A stretch of 64,000 nt of DNA from assembly GCF_021869535.1 (NCBI RefSeq), contig NW_026262668.1:136139635-136203634 (forward strand), in the 5' to 3' direction. The DNA is from Mytilus californianus (taxonomy: Eukaryota; Mollusca; Bivalvia; Mytilida; Mytilidae). A program made the position numbers and the translations under genes. This document shows, in pieces, positions 1 through 10,413 of the stretch (positions within the stretch are counted from its first letter, which is position 1; every line of letters begins with the position of its first letter). The notes under the pieces are model-generated. The model did no database searches and was not told the DNA's origin. It was given only the letters and a program-made list of their open reading frames with translations.

Positions 1-415
1 GTTTTAGCGTCCTCTCTTCTCTACAAATATTAGCAATACATTAATTTACAACATACGTCCTGATTTGACCATCTTATTTAATAATATCGATCAGACTTTT
101 ACAGCTTACATTAAAACTTTCTTTTGTAAAATTTAAAATCAAAGTTTGTATGGTGTATAGTCAACACCGTTGAATCTTATAATGAAGTTATATCATATGA
201 AAGAGAAGGAGAGTAGTACAATATGTCAATGAATTAGCAACCTAAAATAACAATTAAACAAAAGAGACTTTAGAGGTGAACACAGCAATCAATGATGACA
301 AGTATGAAACACATGTAAAGCAGCACTCTAAATCGTCCCGAGTTAAGTTGTTTATGACACTACCAAAGAGAGCTGTCATTCAGTTTTAACCCAGCATTCA
401 TAACAAAATCAATAT
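1..415. other. left-edge sequence, nothing recognised
   Basis: AT-rich sequence without a supported exon or repeat. It probably belongs to the intron that follows the last visible exon of the minus-strand cyclic-nucleotide-binding gene. Confidence 0.4.
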
Positions 416-956
416 TTATACCAACAAAACAATATTCAAAGATCTTATTACAGTGTTGAATTGGTAACCTTTTAGAGTGAGTTTATTTACAGGATTGATA
501 AGTTTACCTGGATTGTATCTAAATTTCCGGGCTCGGTAAACATCATTACCGTAAAAATTAGAATGTGCTATTCTACAGTTACAGCCAAACTTCCAAACCA
601 AATCTTTGTATATGTGGAAGAATTTAGTACAGGTTTTAAGTAATTTGTGGTAACGAAATACCTGACTGAATAATTTACCAGTAATACATAGATTACGCTC
701 ATTAAAATCAAAAACGTCACTACAGACACGTGCATAGCGAACGAGTTGGGATATGTAAACACCGTATGACGGTGCCAAAGGAACATCACCGTCCAAAGAA
801 GGAAAATTAACAAAAGGGAAAGAAAAATCATCCATTTTGTAGTAATTTTTTGTGTAGAGTTTCTCGTGTAAAACTGAAATATCTAAATCTAGGAAAAGAC
901 AGTTATTGCTGTTAACATGTGATTTATTTAAAGCAAGTTCCTTTGGGTAAATTTCG
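416..956 (-). pseudogene. retroelement reverse transcriptase, C-terminal fragment
   Basis: Minus-strand reading from about 956 gives EIYPKELALNKSHVN, then FLDLDISV, LYTKNYYKMDDFSFPFVNFP, YGVYISQLVRYARVCS, YRARKFRYNPGKLINPVNKL and KGYQFNTVIRSL. This order and wording match the end of a reverse transcriptase family that is common in mollusc and cnidarian genomes (the YLDL...DDFDF..VNFP...SYGVYISQLIRYARxC block). I am not certain whether the family is Penelope-like or another non-LTR type. The palm domain with the catalytic YxDD is absent, so this is a 5'-truncated relic. It sits in an intron of the cyclic-nucleotide-binding gene, in the same orientation. Confidence 0.7.
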
Positions 957-988
957 GTAGACGTATATAGTTTGCTTTTCTCTCATAC

Positions 989-1101
989 CTGCATAGTTCT
1001 CTCATAAAGATTTTTGGAGATAACCATTAAATCTGTATCAGCATCTGTTATCATATGAACATTTTCTAATCTGTAACTTTCTTCTACAACATTGCCAGGA
1101 C
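989..1101 (-). CDS. exon of cyclic-nucleotide-binding-like protein (partial gene)
   Basis: Minus-strand exon with acceptor TTTTAG before 1101 and donor GTATGA after 989. It has 2 nt completing a split Gly codon plus 37 codons. The peptide contains LGPGNVVEESYR, then MITDADTDLMVISKNLYERT, which fits the second half of a cyclic-nucleotide-binding fold: the LGPGDxFGE phosphate cassette position followed by the last beta strands and helix (TDxELLVLSRxxF in many family members). The canonical phosphate-binding Arg of FGExAL..xxR is not clear, so ligand binding cannot be claimed. It joins in frame with the exon at 1,400-1,522 (phase 1). The next exon lies left of the window. Confidence 0.65.
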
Positions 1102-1399
1102 CTAAAACATTAATCGCTAGATTTAATCAAATGATAGTTTTTACTGTTCAGTCTATTCAGTGATCAGTTCAGATGTTTAGAACTCATCCATAATGGACCG
1201 TTGCTAACTTGATGGCCATCAGGTATATAGTAGATAACATTCATGATCATTCATATGAAATGTTGAAAAAATAATCTCTTCATATTAATAGAACATCATT
1301 GTATATCTAAGAAAATCACATCATTAATGAAGTAAATGCTATATGTTAGTATCATTTTGGAGATTCGTATATCTATTCAAACACTTAATTCATAAATAC

Positions 1400-1522
1400 C
1401 AAGTGAGTCCACTTCAATTCCAAACTGTCTGATACTCCGTATCATGTTGATTTTACTATCTACTATGGGAGGTAATACACTCTGTTGCATTGCAGTGAAT
1501 ACAGACAGTCCACCAGTCAACA
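1400..1522 (-). CDS. exon of cyclic-nucleotide-binding-like protein
   Basis: Minus-strand exon of 123 nt (2 + 40 codons + 1), acceptor ATATATAG before 1522, donor GTATTT after 1400. It encodes LTGGLSVFTAMQQSV...RQFGIEVDSL. LTGGLSVF fits the GSVSVY strand of a cyclic-nucleotide-binding domain, and its end joins in frame to LGPGNVVEE in the next exon. The acceptor and the first 26 nt of the exon are duplicated in the intron just upstream (see 1,497-1,601). The preceding beta strands are not encoded here, so at least one more exon should lie between this one and the exon at 5,627-5,759. I could not find it. Confidence 0.6.
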
Positions 1523-1601
1523 CTATATATAACCTGATATAAAAAAAATACAATGAATACAGACAGTCCACCAGTCAACACTATATATAACCTGATATAA
1601 A
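1497..1601 (-). repeat. tandem duplication of an exon acceptor junction (2 x 58 bp)
   Basis: The block at 1497-1543 (start GAATACAGACAGTCCACC) returns almost unchanged at 1555-1601. In gene orientation it holds the end of the intron, the AG, and the first 26 nt of the cyclic-nucleotide-binding exon at 1,400-1,522. The exon-proximal copy is the functional one by reading frame. It is the same pattern as the junction arrays of the ICE2 gene. Confidence 0.85.
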
Positions 1602-1765
1602 AAGTACAATTCTAAAACATTAAAACTATACTTTAGTATTTATAGATAAGTCTACTTTCAAGAAAGAAAGAAAAATTCCTCTTGGTTTAGCTTTTAAGGT
1701 TGCCGCGAAATCGCGGGCACATGATGATTGAATTAAATTACTATTTGTATTTCATCTTTTTCAGT

Positions 1766-2680
1766 ACTTACACTGTAACATAGTGTACAGGGTTACTGTC
1801 TCATTGATGTATACACTGTAACATAGTGTACAGGGTGACTGTCTCATTGATGTATACACTGTAACATAGTGTACAGGGCGACTGTCTCGTTGATGTATAC
1901 ACTGTAACATAGTGTACAAGGTTACTTTCTCATTGATGTATACACTGTAACATAGTGTACAGGGTGACTGTCTCATTGATGTATACACTGTAACATAGTG
2001 TACAGGGTGACTGTCTCATTGATGTATACACTGTAACATAGTGTACAGGGTGACTGTCTCATTGATGTATACACTGTGACATAGTGTACAGGGTGACTGT
2101 CTCATTGATGTATACACTGTGACATAGTGTACAGGGTGACTGTCTCATTGATGTATACACTGTGACATAGTGTACAGGGCGACTGTCTCATTGATGTATA
2201 CACTGTAACATAGTGTACAGGGTGACTGTCTCATTGATGTATACACTGTGACATAGTGTACAGGGCGACTGTCTCATTGATGTATACACTGTGACATAGT
2301 GTACAGGGCGACTGTCTCATTGATGTATACACTGTGACATAGTGTACAGGGCGACTGTCTCATTGATGTATACACTGTGACATAGTGTACAGGGCGACTG
2401 TCTCATTGATGTATTATACACTGTGACATAGTGTACAGGGTGACTGTCTCATTGATGTATACACTGTGACATAGTGTACAGGGTGACTGTCTCATTGATG
2501 TATACACTGTAACATAGTGTACAGGGCGACTGTCTCATTGATGTATACACTGTAACATAGTGTACAGGGTGACTGTCTCATTGATGTATACACTGTGACA
2601 TAGTGTACAGGGTTACTGTCTCATTGATGTATACACTGTAACATAATGTACAGGGTTACTGTCTCATTGATGTATACACC
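1766..2680. repeat. 43-bp minisatellite, about 21 copies
   Basis: Head-to-tail copies of a unit containing ACTGTAACATAGTGTACAGG and TGTCTCATTGATGTATAC. Copies differ mainly at GTAAC/GTGAC and GGTGAC/GGCGAC, and one copy near 2,413 carries a small TAT insertion. Each unit has a 6-bp inverted pair (TACACT...AGTGTA). It lies in an intron of the minus-strand gene. Open frames across it are a by-product of the repetition. Confidence 0.95.
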
Positions 2681-2867
2681 ACATCTCCATTTATTCATAC
2701 AAAGTGCAATCGCTTATAGTTCAATGTTTCGTAGCCCAACATGCCGTTCTTAATTCAGTTTTTGACGTTTTACTGCACATGTTCTTTGCAATGAGTAGCT
2801 CAACAGAAGCAACGGTGTAGCAAGAATTGCAAATACCATTTTAAGTGTTAGTTTAAACACAATTTAT

Positions 2868-3310
2868 AAATAAGAAGATGTGGTATGTAAAAATAAGAAG
2901 ATGTCGTTGTGTAAAAATAAGAAGATGTTGTATGATTGCCACGAGACAACTCTCCACCAGATACCAAATGCCGTAGAAGTTAGCAACTATATGTCACTAT
3001 ATGGCCTTCAACAATGAACAAAACCCATAACGCATAGCAAGCTATAAAAGGCCCCGAAATGACAAATGTAAACGATTCAAACGAGAAAACTAACGGCCTG
3101 ATTTGTGTACAAAACAACAAACGAAAAACAAATATGGTATCCAGCAACAAACGACTACCACTGAATTGCATGCTCCTGACTTTGCGGGCGCCCAAACCTC
3201 CCCCTCACCTAAGACAGAGGTGTTACAGCACAACATAAAAACAAAATATAAAATCAGTCGAAAGGGGCCTTACTCACAGGTCAATACAAAGCACAAAAAC
3301 AACTAACAAA
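2868..3310 (-). repeat. dispersed mussel-type repeat, reverse copy
   Basis: Reverse complement of the sequence at 56,640-57,170. Shared landmarks are the end with TAAGAAGATG and the block for 'sequence...GCCAATGAGACAACTCTCC', then ATATGGCCTTCAACAATGA, AAGGCCCCGAAATGACAAAT and the GCATGCTCCTGACTTTGCGG segment. It is a high-copy family in this window (also 4,975-5,270, 40,762-40,815 and 57,290-57,385), non-coding and of unknown class. Confidence 0.7.
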
Positions 3311-3601
3311 AACAATAAATAATACACAAAGTACAGATTTGAATGTATATACTCGCAGTCACTGAATGCTAGTTCAAACCAATAAAAAAAAACAACCAAT
3401 AAAAAAATAATGTCTCTAAGACTAAAATATCAATCAGTATACATCCAACATCCAATGGTTTTGTTGTTAAGACGTCATTAACAGTAAAAAAGGATCTTGT
3501 GCAATGCCAAAATATAAGTATCGACAAGATTTAGAACCATAATTGTACATAACCGTATAGGCAACAAATTTATCTATGTTCAAATTTATTAACAACAAAA
3601 T

Positions 3602-3776
3602 CAATGGAATTATCGATAAAAACAAAAGGGGCGGTAGGACGTTTTTCTGGAATTCGGAATTTAGCCGTTTAATCGTCGGTAATTCGGAATTCGGGATTTA
3701 ATTATATCGTGATGCGGGGAAGAACACATTCCTTTCACGGGAATTTGGAATGAGACCCCTCCTACCGGTAACCCCC
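3602..3776. mobile_element. possible small MITE with GGTAGGA ends
   Basis: Starts GGGGCGGTAGGACG and ends CTCCTACCGGTAACCCC, an imperfect inverted pair of about 15 bp. The interior is rich in GAATTCGGAAT. No clear target duplication was found. Confidence 0.35.
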
Positions 3777-3782
3777 TTCAAA

Positions 3783-3880
3783 CAACACTTCAAAGATCTT
3801 ATTACAGTGTTAAATTGATAACCTTTAAGGTGTTTTAGATGAAGTATTTTCAATGCATCGATAAGTTTGCCCAGTCTTTA
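3783..3880 (-). pseudogene. second fragment of the same reverse transcriptase C-terminus
   Basis: Minus-strand reading gives KGYQFNTVIRSLKCCLK, nearly the same as KGYQFNTVIRSL at 416-480, and the DNA at 3790-3830 matches 430-470. A short relic only. Confidence 0.6.
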
Positions 3881-3884
3881 GTTT

Positions 3885-4015
3885 TCTATGTTGTTATGTG
3901 TACTGTTGTTTGTCTGTTTGTCTTTTTCTTTTTTAGCCATGGCGTTGTCAGTTTATTTTCGACTTATGAGTTTGAATGTTCCTTTGGTATCCTTCACGGG
4001 CTATGATATATGCTC
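3885..4015 (+). repeat. dispersed repeat fragment (GCCATGGCGTTGTCAG type)
   Basis: Contains GCCATGGCGTTGTCAGTTTA and GAATGTTCCTTTGGTATCC, which I recognise as part of a bivalve dispersed repeat that often follows the reverse transcriptase fragment above. The fragment at 4,786-4,850 (TTTGGTCTCTGGTGGAGAGT) is the 3' end of the related family. Confidence 0.5.
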
Positions 4016-4974
4016 TTTTAAAATGTATTATAATAACAATTGGGTAGGTACATGAATAGTGTGTCCATTTGTCTGTTCGACTATACATATTTAATTGTCT
4101 ATGTACATTGATAATGATATGTTACAAGTCATTATCTAAATTAAGTAATTTTGTTAAATTTGTGAGGCAATTTATTAAGTGCCTAAACTTGACAGGCATT
4201 ATATAAATTTTGCAAAATGCCTAAATTCAAAAAATGCATGTAACATACATACACTACAGTTACTGTACTACATATGTCTGCTTCCAAAAGGCCGACAGTG
4301 GAGAAATTAGTTCTCATGCACGACACTTTTCAATGCGTAAATCACACGCAGTTTGTCTTGTTGTTTTTTTTAATCCTAAGTCCCCATGGTCCAGTATCTT
4401 ACCGATCAGTCAAACCTATTGTATTCTTTAGGAACCTATTCTTCCTTAATTTTCTGTATTTTGCATGTTTTAAAACATCCACCCATGTATCTGAAAAGAT
4501 GAGAATTTGTTGAACTTTAACAATTCGTTATGGTGTTCAAAGGCATATGCACAACTATCTAGATATCTATGCTGGTGTTGTATATGAAATTTATAAAGTA
4601 AATTAGTTGATGACGAAAAGAATATCTATAATGCAGTGAAAAACACAACAACAATTTAACCTCCACCTTTGTTCAAAGTGTCTAACTTCTGGTGAAGGAT
4701 TTAATATTTGTGAAATTGAAGAATATTTAGATTTATCATCTAATAAAATAAAAGAACTATGTCGTACAGTGGCCTATAGTTGCTTACTGCTATGTTATTT
4801 GGTCTCTGGTGGAGAGTTGTCTCATACCACATTTTCTTATTTTTATATTTATGCAGATTTAAAACTGGTCGTCACTGATACAGAAGTTCGTTTTCCAGTT
4901 GCATCATCATTCTCTCATGTTGCTTGTTTTGCTTGCTTTGCAAAATAATATGCCATATTCTATAGTATGTAAAA

Positions 4975-5270
4975 ATCTTTCTTTATATAAAAATAAGGAG
5001 ATGTTGTATAACTGCAAATGAGACACCAATACACAGAGGTCCAAAATAACGTGCATGTTAGCAAATATAGTTCCATATGGGCTTCAACAATTGGAGAAAA
5101 AGAAAAGAAAACATACATCATAGTCAGTTAGGAAAGGAATGACAAATGTGACAGAAGAGAGTCCAAAGCCTGATTTATGACAAAATATCAAACTAGAAAC
5201 ATATATGACGGACAGCTACAAAAACAACTACTAAATTACAGGTTCCTGATTTTGGGAGAAGATGGCGGGT
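4975..5270 (-). repeat. dispersed mussel-type repeat, reverse copy 2
   Basis: Diverged copy of the 2,868-3,310 sequence: AAGGAGATGTTGTATAACTG, CAATGAGACACC, ATATGGGCTTCAACAATTGG and GGAATGACAAATGTGACAGA in the same order. Followed by a 22-base G run at 5,372-5,393. Confidence 0.65.
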
Positions 5271-5371
5271 ATACCATTTCAATAAAGAATTTTAATCTTG
5301 ACAAAGAGAATGTAGATGGGCTTTTTAAAAAAAAAATTTTTTTTATATGTATATATTTTTTTTGGTGGAAA

Positions 5372-5393
5372 GGGGGGGGGGGGGGGGGGGGGG
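5372..5393. repeat. G homopolymer (22 bp)
   Basis: Uninterrupted run of G within a T-rich context. It can form a G-quadruplex and is prone to length errors in assembly. Confidence 0.9.
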
Positions 5394-5626
5394 TTATACT
5401 TGAATTTATGAAATCTTAAAACTATTTAGTGATTGGTAAATGTAATGTATATGTAATATAATATATTTGTTATGATTAGATCTTTTTACAATTGTTAATA
5501 TGTATTTAGCCTTGGAAACTATTGGCATCAAGGGTATTTAATGACTAGAAATACGCGTTGGTGCATAAAATTTGGCGTTGATGTGTATCATCAAGTTACA
5601 TGATAGATTCATAGCCGTTTATTTAC

Positions 5627-5759
5627 CTGTTGACATCTCGCTCAGAGCAAATATTTTTGCTTTTAAATAGGGCAGAATTTCTAGAATTTCCTTTTCACAT
5701 CGATCTGGCGGTGGCTCACTTATCAAGGAAATTATTCTGTCAACTGTTCCAGAATCCAT
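5627..5759 (-). CDS. probable first coding exon of the cyclic-nucleotide-binding-like gene
   Basis: An ATG at 5759-5757 (context TTTAAAATGG) opens 44 codons plus 1 nt, ending at donor GTAAATAA after 5627. The peptide is MDSGTVDRIISLISEPPPDR, then CEKEILEILPYLKAKIFALSE. The pattern IIxLIxxPPPDRxEKxIxxILPYL is the usual lead-in to a cyclic-nucleotide-binding domain in CNBD-type proteins. It ends in phase 1, compatible with the exon at 1,400-1,522, but the beta strands between the two are missing, so an intermediate exon is expected. It is head-to-head with ICE2, whose start codon is 6.0 kb away. Confidence 0.6.
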
Positions 5760-5879
5760 TTTAAATCAAGTTTCTACCAAACTATTAGTAACGTACGGCG
5801 ATAACTTATGACGTAGTTTGTAATATGACGTTTTGTAGGTCTTCGGAAAATATGTCAGCACACAGCATTTCACATTTGT

Positions 5880-6002
5880 CGCAGTGGTGGATCCAGAAAT
5901 TTTCATAAGTGGGGGCCCACTGACTGCCTAAGAGGGGGACCGCTCCAGTCACGCTTCATTGATTTCCTATATAATCAACAAATTTTATCCCACAAAGGGG
6001 TC

Positions 6003-6037
<35 letters not shown>

Positions 6038-6046
6038 TCCGCCTTT
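5880..6046. mobile_element. small element with GGATCC-type ends and a 28-base C tract
   Basis: Begins CAGTGGTGGATCCAGAAA and ends CTAAATCCGCCTTTG, an imperfect inverted pair, with TGTCG on both outer sides as a possible short target duplication. The interior has a C run at 6006-6033. The family (GGCGGATCCAG...) looks like a common non-autonomous element. Confidence 0.45.
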
Positions 6047-6756
6047 GTGTCGTACATATTTTGTGAATATTTTATTTATACAACGCTATCCAATACACTG
6101 TTATAGCAAACTTGGGAGAGATCAGATAAGACTGGTAGAAATCTTTGGCGTTTAATTCAATATTCTAGGGTTTATGGGAATAAAGTACCTTTATAATAAC
6201 ACTGCATACTCTACAGACCAGGTATTAAGGGGCATATAATCAACCTTTTGTATTCGAGCATTGTAAGGGGTTTAACTTTTTCAACAAAATAAATAATTTC
6301 TTCTTAAAACAATAGAAGAAATTGGTACAGCCTTTTTGTCGGCTTATCCGATCAGGAAATTCTGGTTGAAAATTCTAACAAATAAAGACAATTATAAACA
6401 ATAAAATCAACATAAATGAAAGTGTTGATTTTTTTTCAATCTATTGAGGAACAAGACTATCTCCAGTGTTTGATATAAAAAATAATTTGATCCACAAAGT
6501 AACCCTATAATATTACATGCAGTCTCTATTTTATGTTTTTTGGCATCTTCACAGGGTGTATATGCAAATATTTACTGTCAGTGTTTTATATCTCCTGGGC
6601 CATCGGGCGAGGTGGTTATAGAATAGGACCCTGACAGGGAATATGAGCCCATATACCCTGTGAAGCCAGAGTGTCCTGATTTCAACATTATATACCATTA
6701 TGATGTTCGTTTTTGTTCACAGGGTAAATGGATCGGCAGTCTTCGCTGTGGTTTAC
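6047..6756. other. non-coding stretch, nothing recognised
   Basis: AT-rich sequence. A 3' splice-like TTTTTGTTCACAGG at 6,713-6,726 leads to no readable exon. The CACTA-type element is inserted at its right end. Confidence 0.3.
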
Positions 6757-6759
6757 TGT

Positions 6760-7016
6760 CACTACAAACCAGTAAAAGTCTGAAATGGCCTATATCTGTA
6801 CTCGACTGTACTGATTTTTACTCGACCAGTCTGAATTGGTCTGAAACTTACTTGATAATACTCGACTGTAGTCTGAACCATACTTAACAGTCTGAACTTG
6901 TACTCAACCTTTACTCGACCAGTACTTAACCATTTTATACGCGTCTGAACCATGCTCGACCTAGTCTGAACCATACTCGACCTAGTCTGAACCATACTCG
7001 GCCAAGTCTTAACCAA
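6760..7016. repeat. left subterminal repeat array of the CACTA element
   Basis: Repeated GTCTGAAC and TACTCGAC modules in one orientation, for example CTCGACCTAGTCTGAACCAT twice at 6,957-6,996. The mirror array with GTCGAGTA and GTTCAGAC lies at 8,428-8,736. Known CACTA elements carry subterminal motif arrays that bind transposase. Inferring the same role here is reasonable but untested. Confidence 0.85.
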
Positions 7017-8427
7017 CCTAGACCTATTTTTTGTATCTATCTATTGTATTTCATCAATTTAGGAACTGTTTTTAACAACAGCTATTTCCCCTGGCTAGAA
7101 ATTTGAACAACAACTTGAAATTAAAAATGTATTCAATATACATGATATAGCATTGTAACCAAAATTTCACAATAAACATAATATAACTTCATCACCATAT
7201 TCATCAACACTTATATACATACATATTAACCTTTAAAATAAAAATAAAACAAGCTGATCAAATAATCTCAAAACTGAATTGTGACTAATATTTTCAATGT
7301 TATTCAAAATTTTTTGAATGTTTCCAATATATTTTATGGTTACTGGGCAATTTTGACCATTAACTTAAGCCTCGTATAGATTTATGGTGTCAGTTGAGTT
7401 TAGTTAATAATGCAGTGAGTATTTTTTTATTAAAATATATATAAAATAGCATATAAAGCAACTCAATAAATTTCAAAAATGACACCTTTGTTTTGTTAAA
7501 CCAAGAATTTAATATAATCATGATAATCGAACTTCCATAGTAATCCGGTGATAAACTTTTAAAAAAGGAAATGTGTTCCAAAGTTACAGTAAAAATTTAT
7601 TTCAATTAAATTTAAATAATTTTTGTCAAAAGTAAAGACATGGTATATTAGAAGCACTTTAATAAGGTTTAATTACCTCAGTACATGTGTGTTTTACAGG
7701 TAAAAAGAAAGCCCTATTTTTCTTAAACTCGTGTATTACTTACCTATAGCTAGTGAATTCAAAAGGCCTTGCGATTTAAGTTTCACAGGATGTTGCAATT
7801 TTGAATGAATGTTATTTAGAATTTAATACTCTCTGACCAGGTGTGATCTTTTTCATGAGTTTGCCCCAAGCAGGGGGTATTACTTTATACTTCACCACTA
7901 ATCAGAAGAACAATTTTATTAATTTTTATCCCTTTTTGATATATATTGTATATAATATATCCCAAATTATAATAATAGATATATTTCTAAAATAAGGTTA
8001 AACAATTTCAGTGATTTTGTTGGCTGTTGTTACCTCATTAAAAAGATAATTATACAACTATTGTACATTTTTTGTATGTAACCATGAAACCTATGTATTT
8101 TTTATTTAGGAATTTTGGAAAATTAATTTAAAAAAAAAACACATGCCAAACAAGAAGCACCTTAATAAGGTTTAATTACCCTCAGTATAGGTGTGGTTTT
8201 TAGGTAAAAGAAAATCTTTTTTTAACAAAACTCTAAAACTTTAAAATTAATATAATTAAATTATTATATAAGATAATTTGATTTAACTATCTCTATTCGA
8301 TAAATCTGAGAATATGTAAGAATGTAAAAATCTGTTTTTATAATATATCTTTATTTTATTGTGGCTGTTATGTCAGTTAAAAAGAAATTGATTTTAACAG
8401 TTAAAATTTAGAAAAAGCAGAGGTTAT

Positions 8428-8736
8428 ATGGTCAAGTATGGTTCAGACTGGTCGAGTATTGTTCAGACCTTTGGTCGAGTATGGTTAAGACTGAAAAAAA
8501 TAGGTCGAGTACAGGTCGAGAATGGGTTAAGACTGTTTCAGACTGGTCGAGTAATAGTTCAGACTATTTTCAATGGCAAAGATAAGGGTCAAGTACAAAT
8601 CAGTACAGTCGAGTATGGTTAAGACTGGGGTTGAGTAATGTCGAGTAAAATTCAGACCAATTCAGACTGGTCGAGTAAAAATCAGTACAGTCGAGTACAG
8701 ATATAGGCCATTTCAGACTTTTACTGGTTTGTAGTG
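8428..8736. repeat. right subterminal repeat array of the CACTA element
   Basis: Inverted counterpart of 6,760-7,016, with at least ten GGTCGAGTA or GTCGAGTA modules interleaved with TTCAGACTG or TTAAGACTG. The outer 85 bp are an exact complement of the left end. Confidence 0.85.
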
Positions 8737-8992
8737 TGTTAAATGACTATTTTAAACCTTCATTTTCTAATCAGTCGTTCAGTGTAATGAGGCCCAGGCC
8801 AGCAGTCATTCATGACTCAGATTGAGTACTTTCGTGTTCTTCAATAAGAGGATTTAAAGATTTTTGTATTGTTTTCAACTGCTTCCAGGAAAATATGACT
8901 AATCTCCCGACAAATCTGACAAATAAGTCTACAGAAATACAAAATAAAGGTCTTAAAGGAACAACGACGGAGTAATGAGTACTTATATATCT

Positions 8993-9228
8993 TCATCAGT
9001 TATGTTTAAAAAGTTAGGATGGCTTACCATTTATAATAGAATTAAATATTTTATGATAGTGATGGTTTATAAGTGTATGAATAATCTAGCACCTGAATAT
9101 TTATCTTAACTTTTTTCAAGTTGTTCAGTTGTTAATAAATACGCATTAAGATCATCTTCCCAAACTAATATATTTGTTCAACGATATGAACGAGAACGAC
9201 TGGCATTGAGGACTGCCGAGTTCAGGTC
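8993..9228 (+). pseudogene. LINE reverse transcriptase C-terminal fragment
   Basis: Plus-strand reading gives SSVMFKKLGWLTIYNRIKYF, MIVMVYKCMNNLAPEYLS, a stop at 9106-9108, then YALRSSSQTNIFVQRY in the continuing frame. The LGWLPIxxRIKYKxxxMVYKCLNGLAPxYL...YxLRSS series is typical of the region after the reverse transcriptase domain of jockey/CR1-like LINEs. It is the same type of sequence as the better preserved copy at 45,170-45,985. Confidence 0.7.
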
Positions 9229-9610
9229 AAAATAGGTCATATGAATAAGGGTTGGTTTAACATTGAATTTTTGTCTGGTAGACAAAAATTAAATTCAGGT
9301 GTAAATGTAACATAAAATATTGTCTGGGCTATTTTATAATGAAATACTGCCAAGGACAAAATTTCATTATGAAACAGTGTCCTTTTCATGAAATTTTGTC
9401 ACTTCGGTCTTGACAATATTTCACTATGAAATTCTGTCCATGACAATATTTCACTATGAAATTCTGTCCATGACAATATTTCACTATGAAATACTGTCTA
9501 TATGACATCATTTCCTTGTGAACTTTCTGTCCATGACAATATTTTACTGTGAAATACTGTCCATGAAAATATTTCTTAATCAAACTATTACAAAATTTAA
9601 AATCGCCCTA

Positions 9611-10413
9611 AAATGGGCGTATGACATTTGCGCCGATTGAAAAAAATTTCGATCTTTCATTTGCGCCGATTTGATTCTTTCATTTGCGCCGATTGGCACA
9701 GGTAAATTACGGGTGAATGTTATTTTTATTTATCAATATAACACTCTTAGCTATAGTCAACATGTTATGAATGGTCAATTATAACATGTATATAGCTGTT
9801 GTCCCCTGCAAATAGATTGTTGTCGTTTTCATCTGGCTCAGAACTGGTGAAGGAAAACCCAGTCTGTTGGGCTAAGTACAGAGTATAAAGACAAATCAAG
9901 GGACACTGATAAATGGCTATTGCATTTTTTCGGGCTACCATGATTCCTTCCCCCAGATGAAATCGAGGACTGCTTCACGTTTGCCAGTATGTCTGACGCT
10001 CCTTCTGATGACAAATGTCATGCATTCTTAGACTACGTATGAAGCACTTATATATGCTCAACTTCATGTTATCCACCTTATTTCTGCGCAGCTGCGCCCG
10101 TTGAAAACTGTAAGGGGACGAATGACAGTCCAGAATGGTTTCAATCGCATTACAATAAACAGTTCTATTCGCACCACCCTAACATATATTTTTACGGGTG
10201 TCATCAAGAAAATCCAGGCCGTGGTGGGCAGGGGACAACTATACTTGACAATTCATAACATGTGAACAACTGGCTTACGGAAGAGGTTTATAAATGATAA
10301 ATAAGAAATAACATTCACCTGTAATCTACCTGTACAAAATCGGCGCAAATGAAAGACAAAATCGGCGCAAATGAAAGAAAAAAATCGGCGCAAATGCAAA
10401 ACGCCGTTTAAAA
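9611..10413 (+). mobile_element. Mutator-like (MULE) element, decayed
   Basis: About 100-bp inverted ends, each with three copies of ATTTGCGCCGATT spaced by TTTCAT (left at 9,616-9,730, right at 10,305-10,413), followed on both sides by the inverted block containing ACAGGTAAATTACGGGTGAA. The interior encodes a broken MULE transposase C-terminus (see 9,905-10,215). Long inverted ends with such a protein fit the Mutator-like superfamily. The 9-bp target duplication is not clear. Confidence 0.6.
9905..10215 (+). pseudogene. MULE transposase C-terminal remnant
   Basis: Reading through small breaks gives TDKWLLHFFGLP, PPDEIEDCFTFASMSDAPSD, KCHAFLDYV then a stop, and CAAAPVENCKGTNDSPEWFQ, SHYNKQFYSHHPNIYFYG. 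The FLDYV...WAAxPxExxRTNNxxExFHxxYNxQFYxxHPxI pattern is the usual end of MULE transposases of the type abundant in bivalves. Stops and frame breaks make it inactive. Confidence 0.6.

Larger units (their letters stand above)
6760..8736. mobile_element. non-autonomous CACTA-type DNA transposon
   Basis: The termini are CACTACAAACCAGTAAAAGT at the left and its exact complement at the right, with flanking 3-bp target duplications TGT (6757-6759 and 8737-8739). CACTA ends plus a 3-bp duplication are diagnostic of the CACTA (CMC/EnSpm) superfamily. Perfect inverted identity runs over roughly the first 85 bp, and each end holds about 250-300 bp of short subterminal repeats. The interior (7,020-8,420) is AT-rich and has no transposase-like frame, so movement would depend on an enzyme encoded elsewhere. 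The interior repeats a motif (CACCTTAATAAGGTTTAATT) at about 7,660 and 8,160. Confidence 0.85.

Noticed and set aside
1766-2680. Regular repeats resembling a CRISPR array
   Set aside because: The whole unit is repeated, with no unique spacers, in a eukaryotic intron. It is a minisatellite.
4665-4762. Plus-strand peptide LCSKCLTSGEGFNICEIEEY as an exon
   Set aside because: No convincing donor and no recognisable family; too short to support.
4864-4950. Minus-strand peptide HERMMMQLENELL as the missing cyclic-nucleotide-binding exon
   Set aside because: It resembles a helix of that fold, but no splice sites give phase 1 on both sides.
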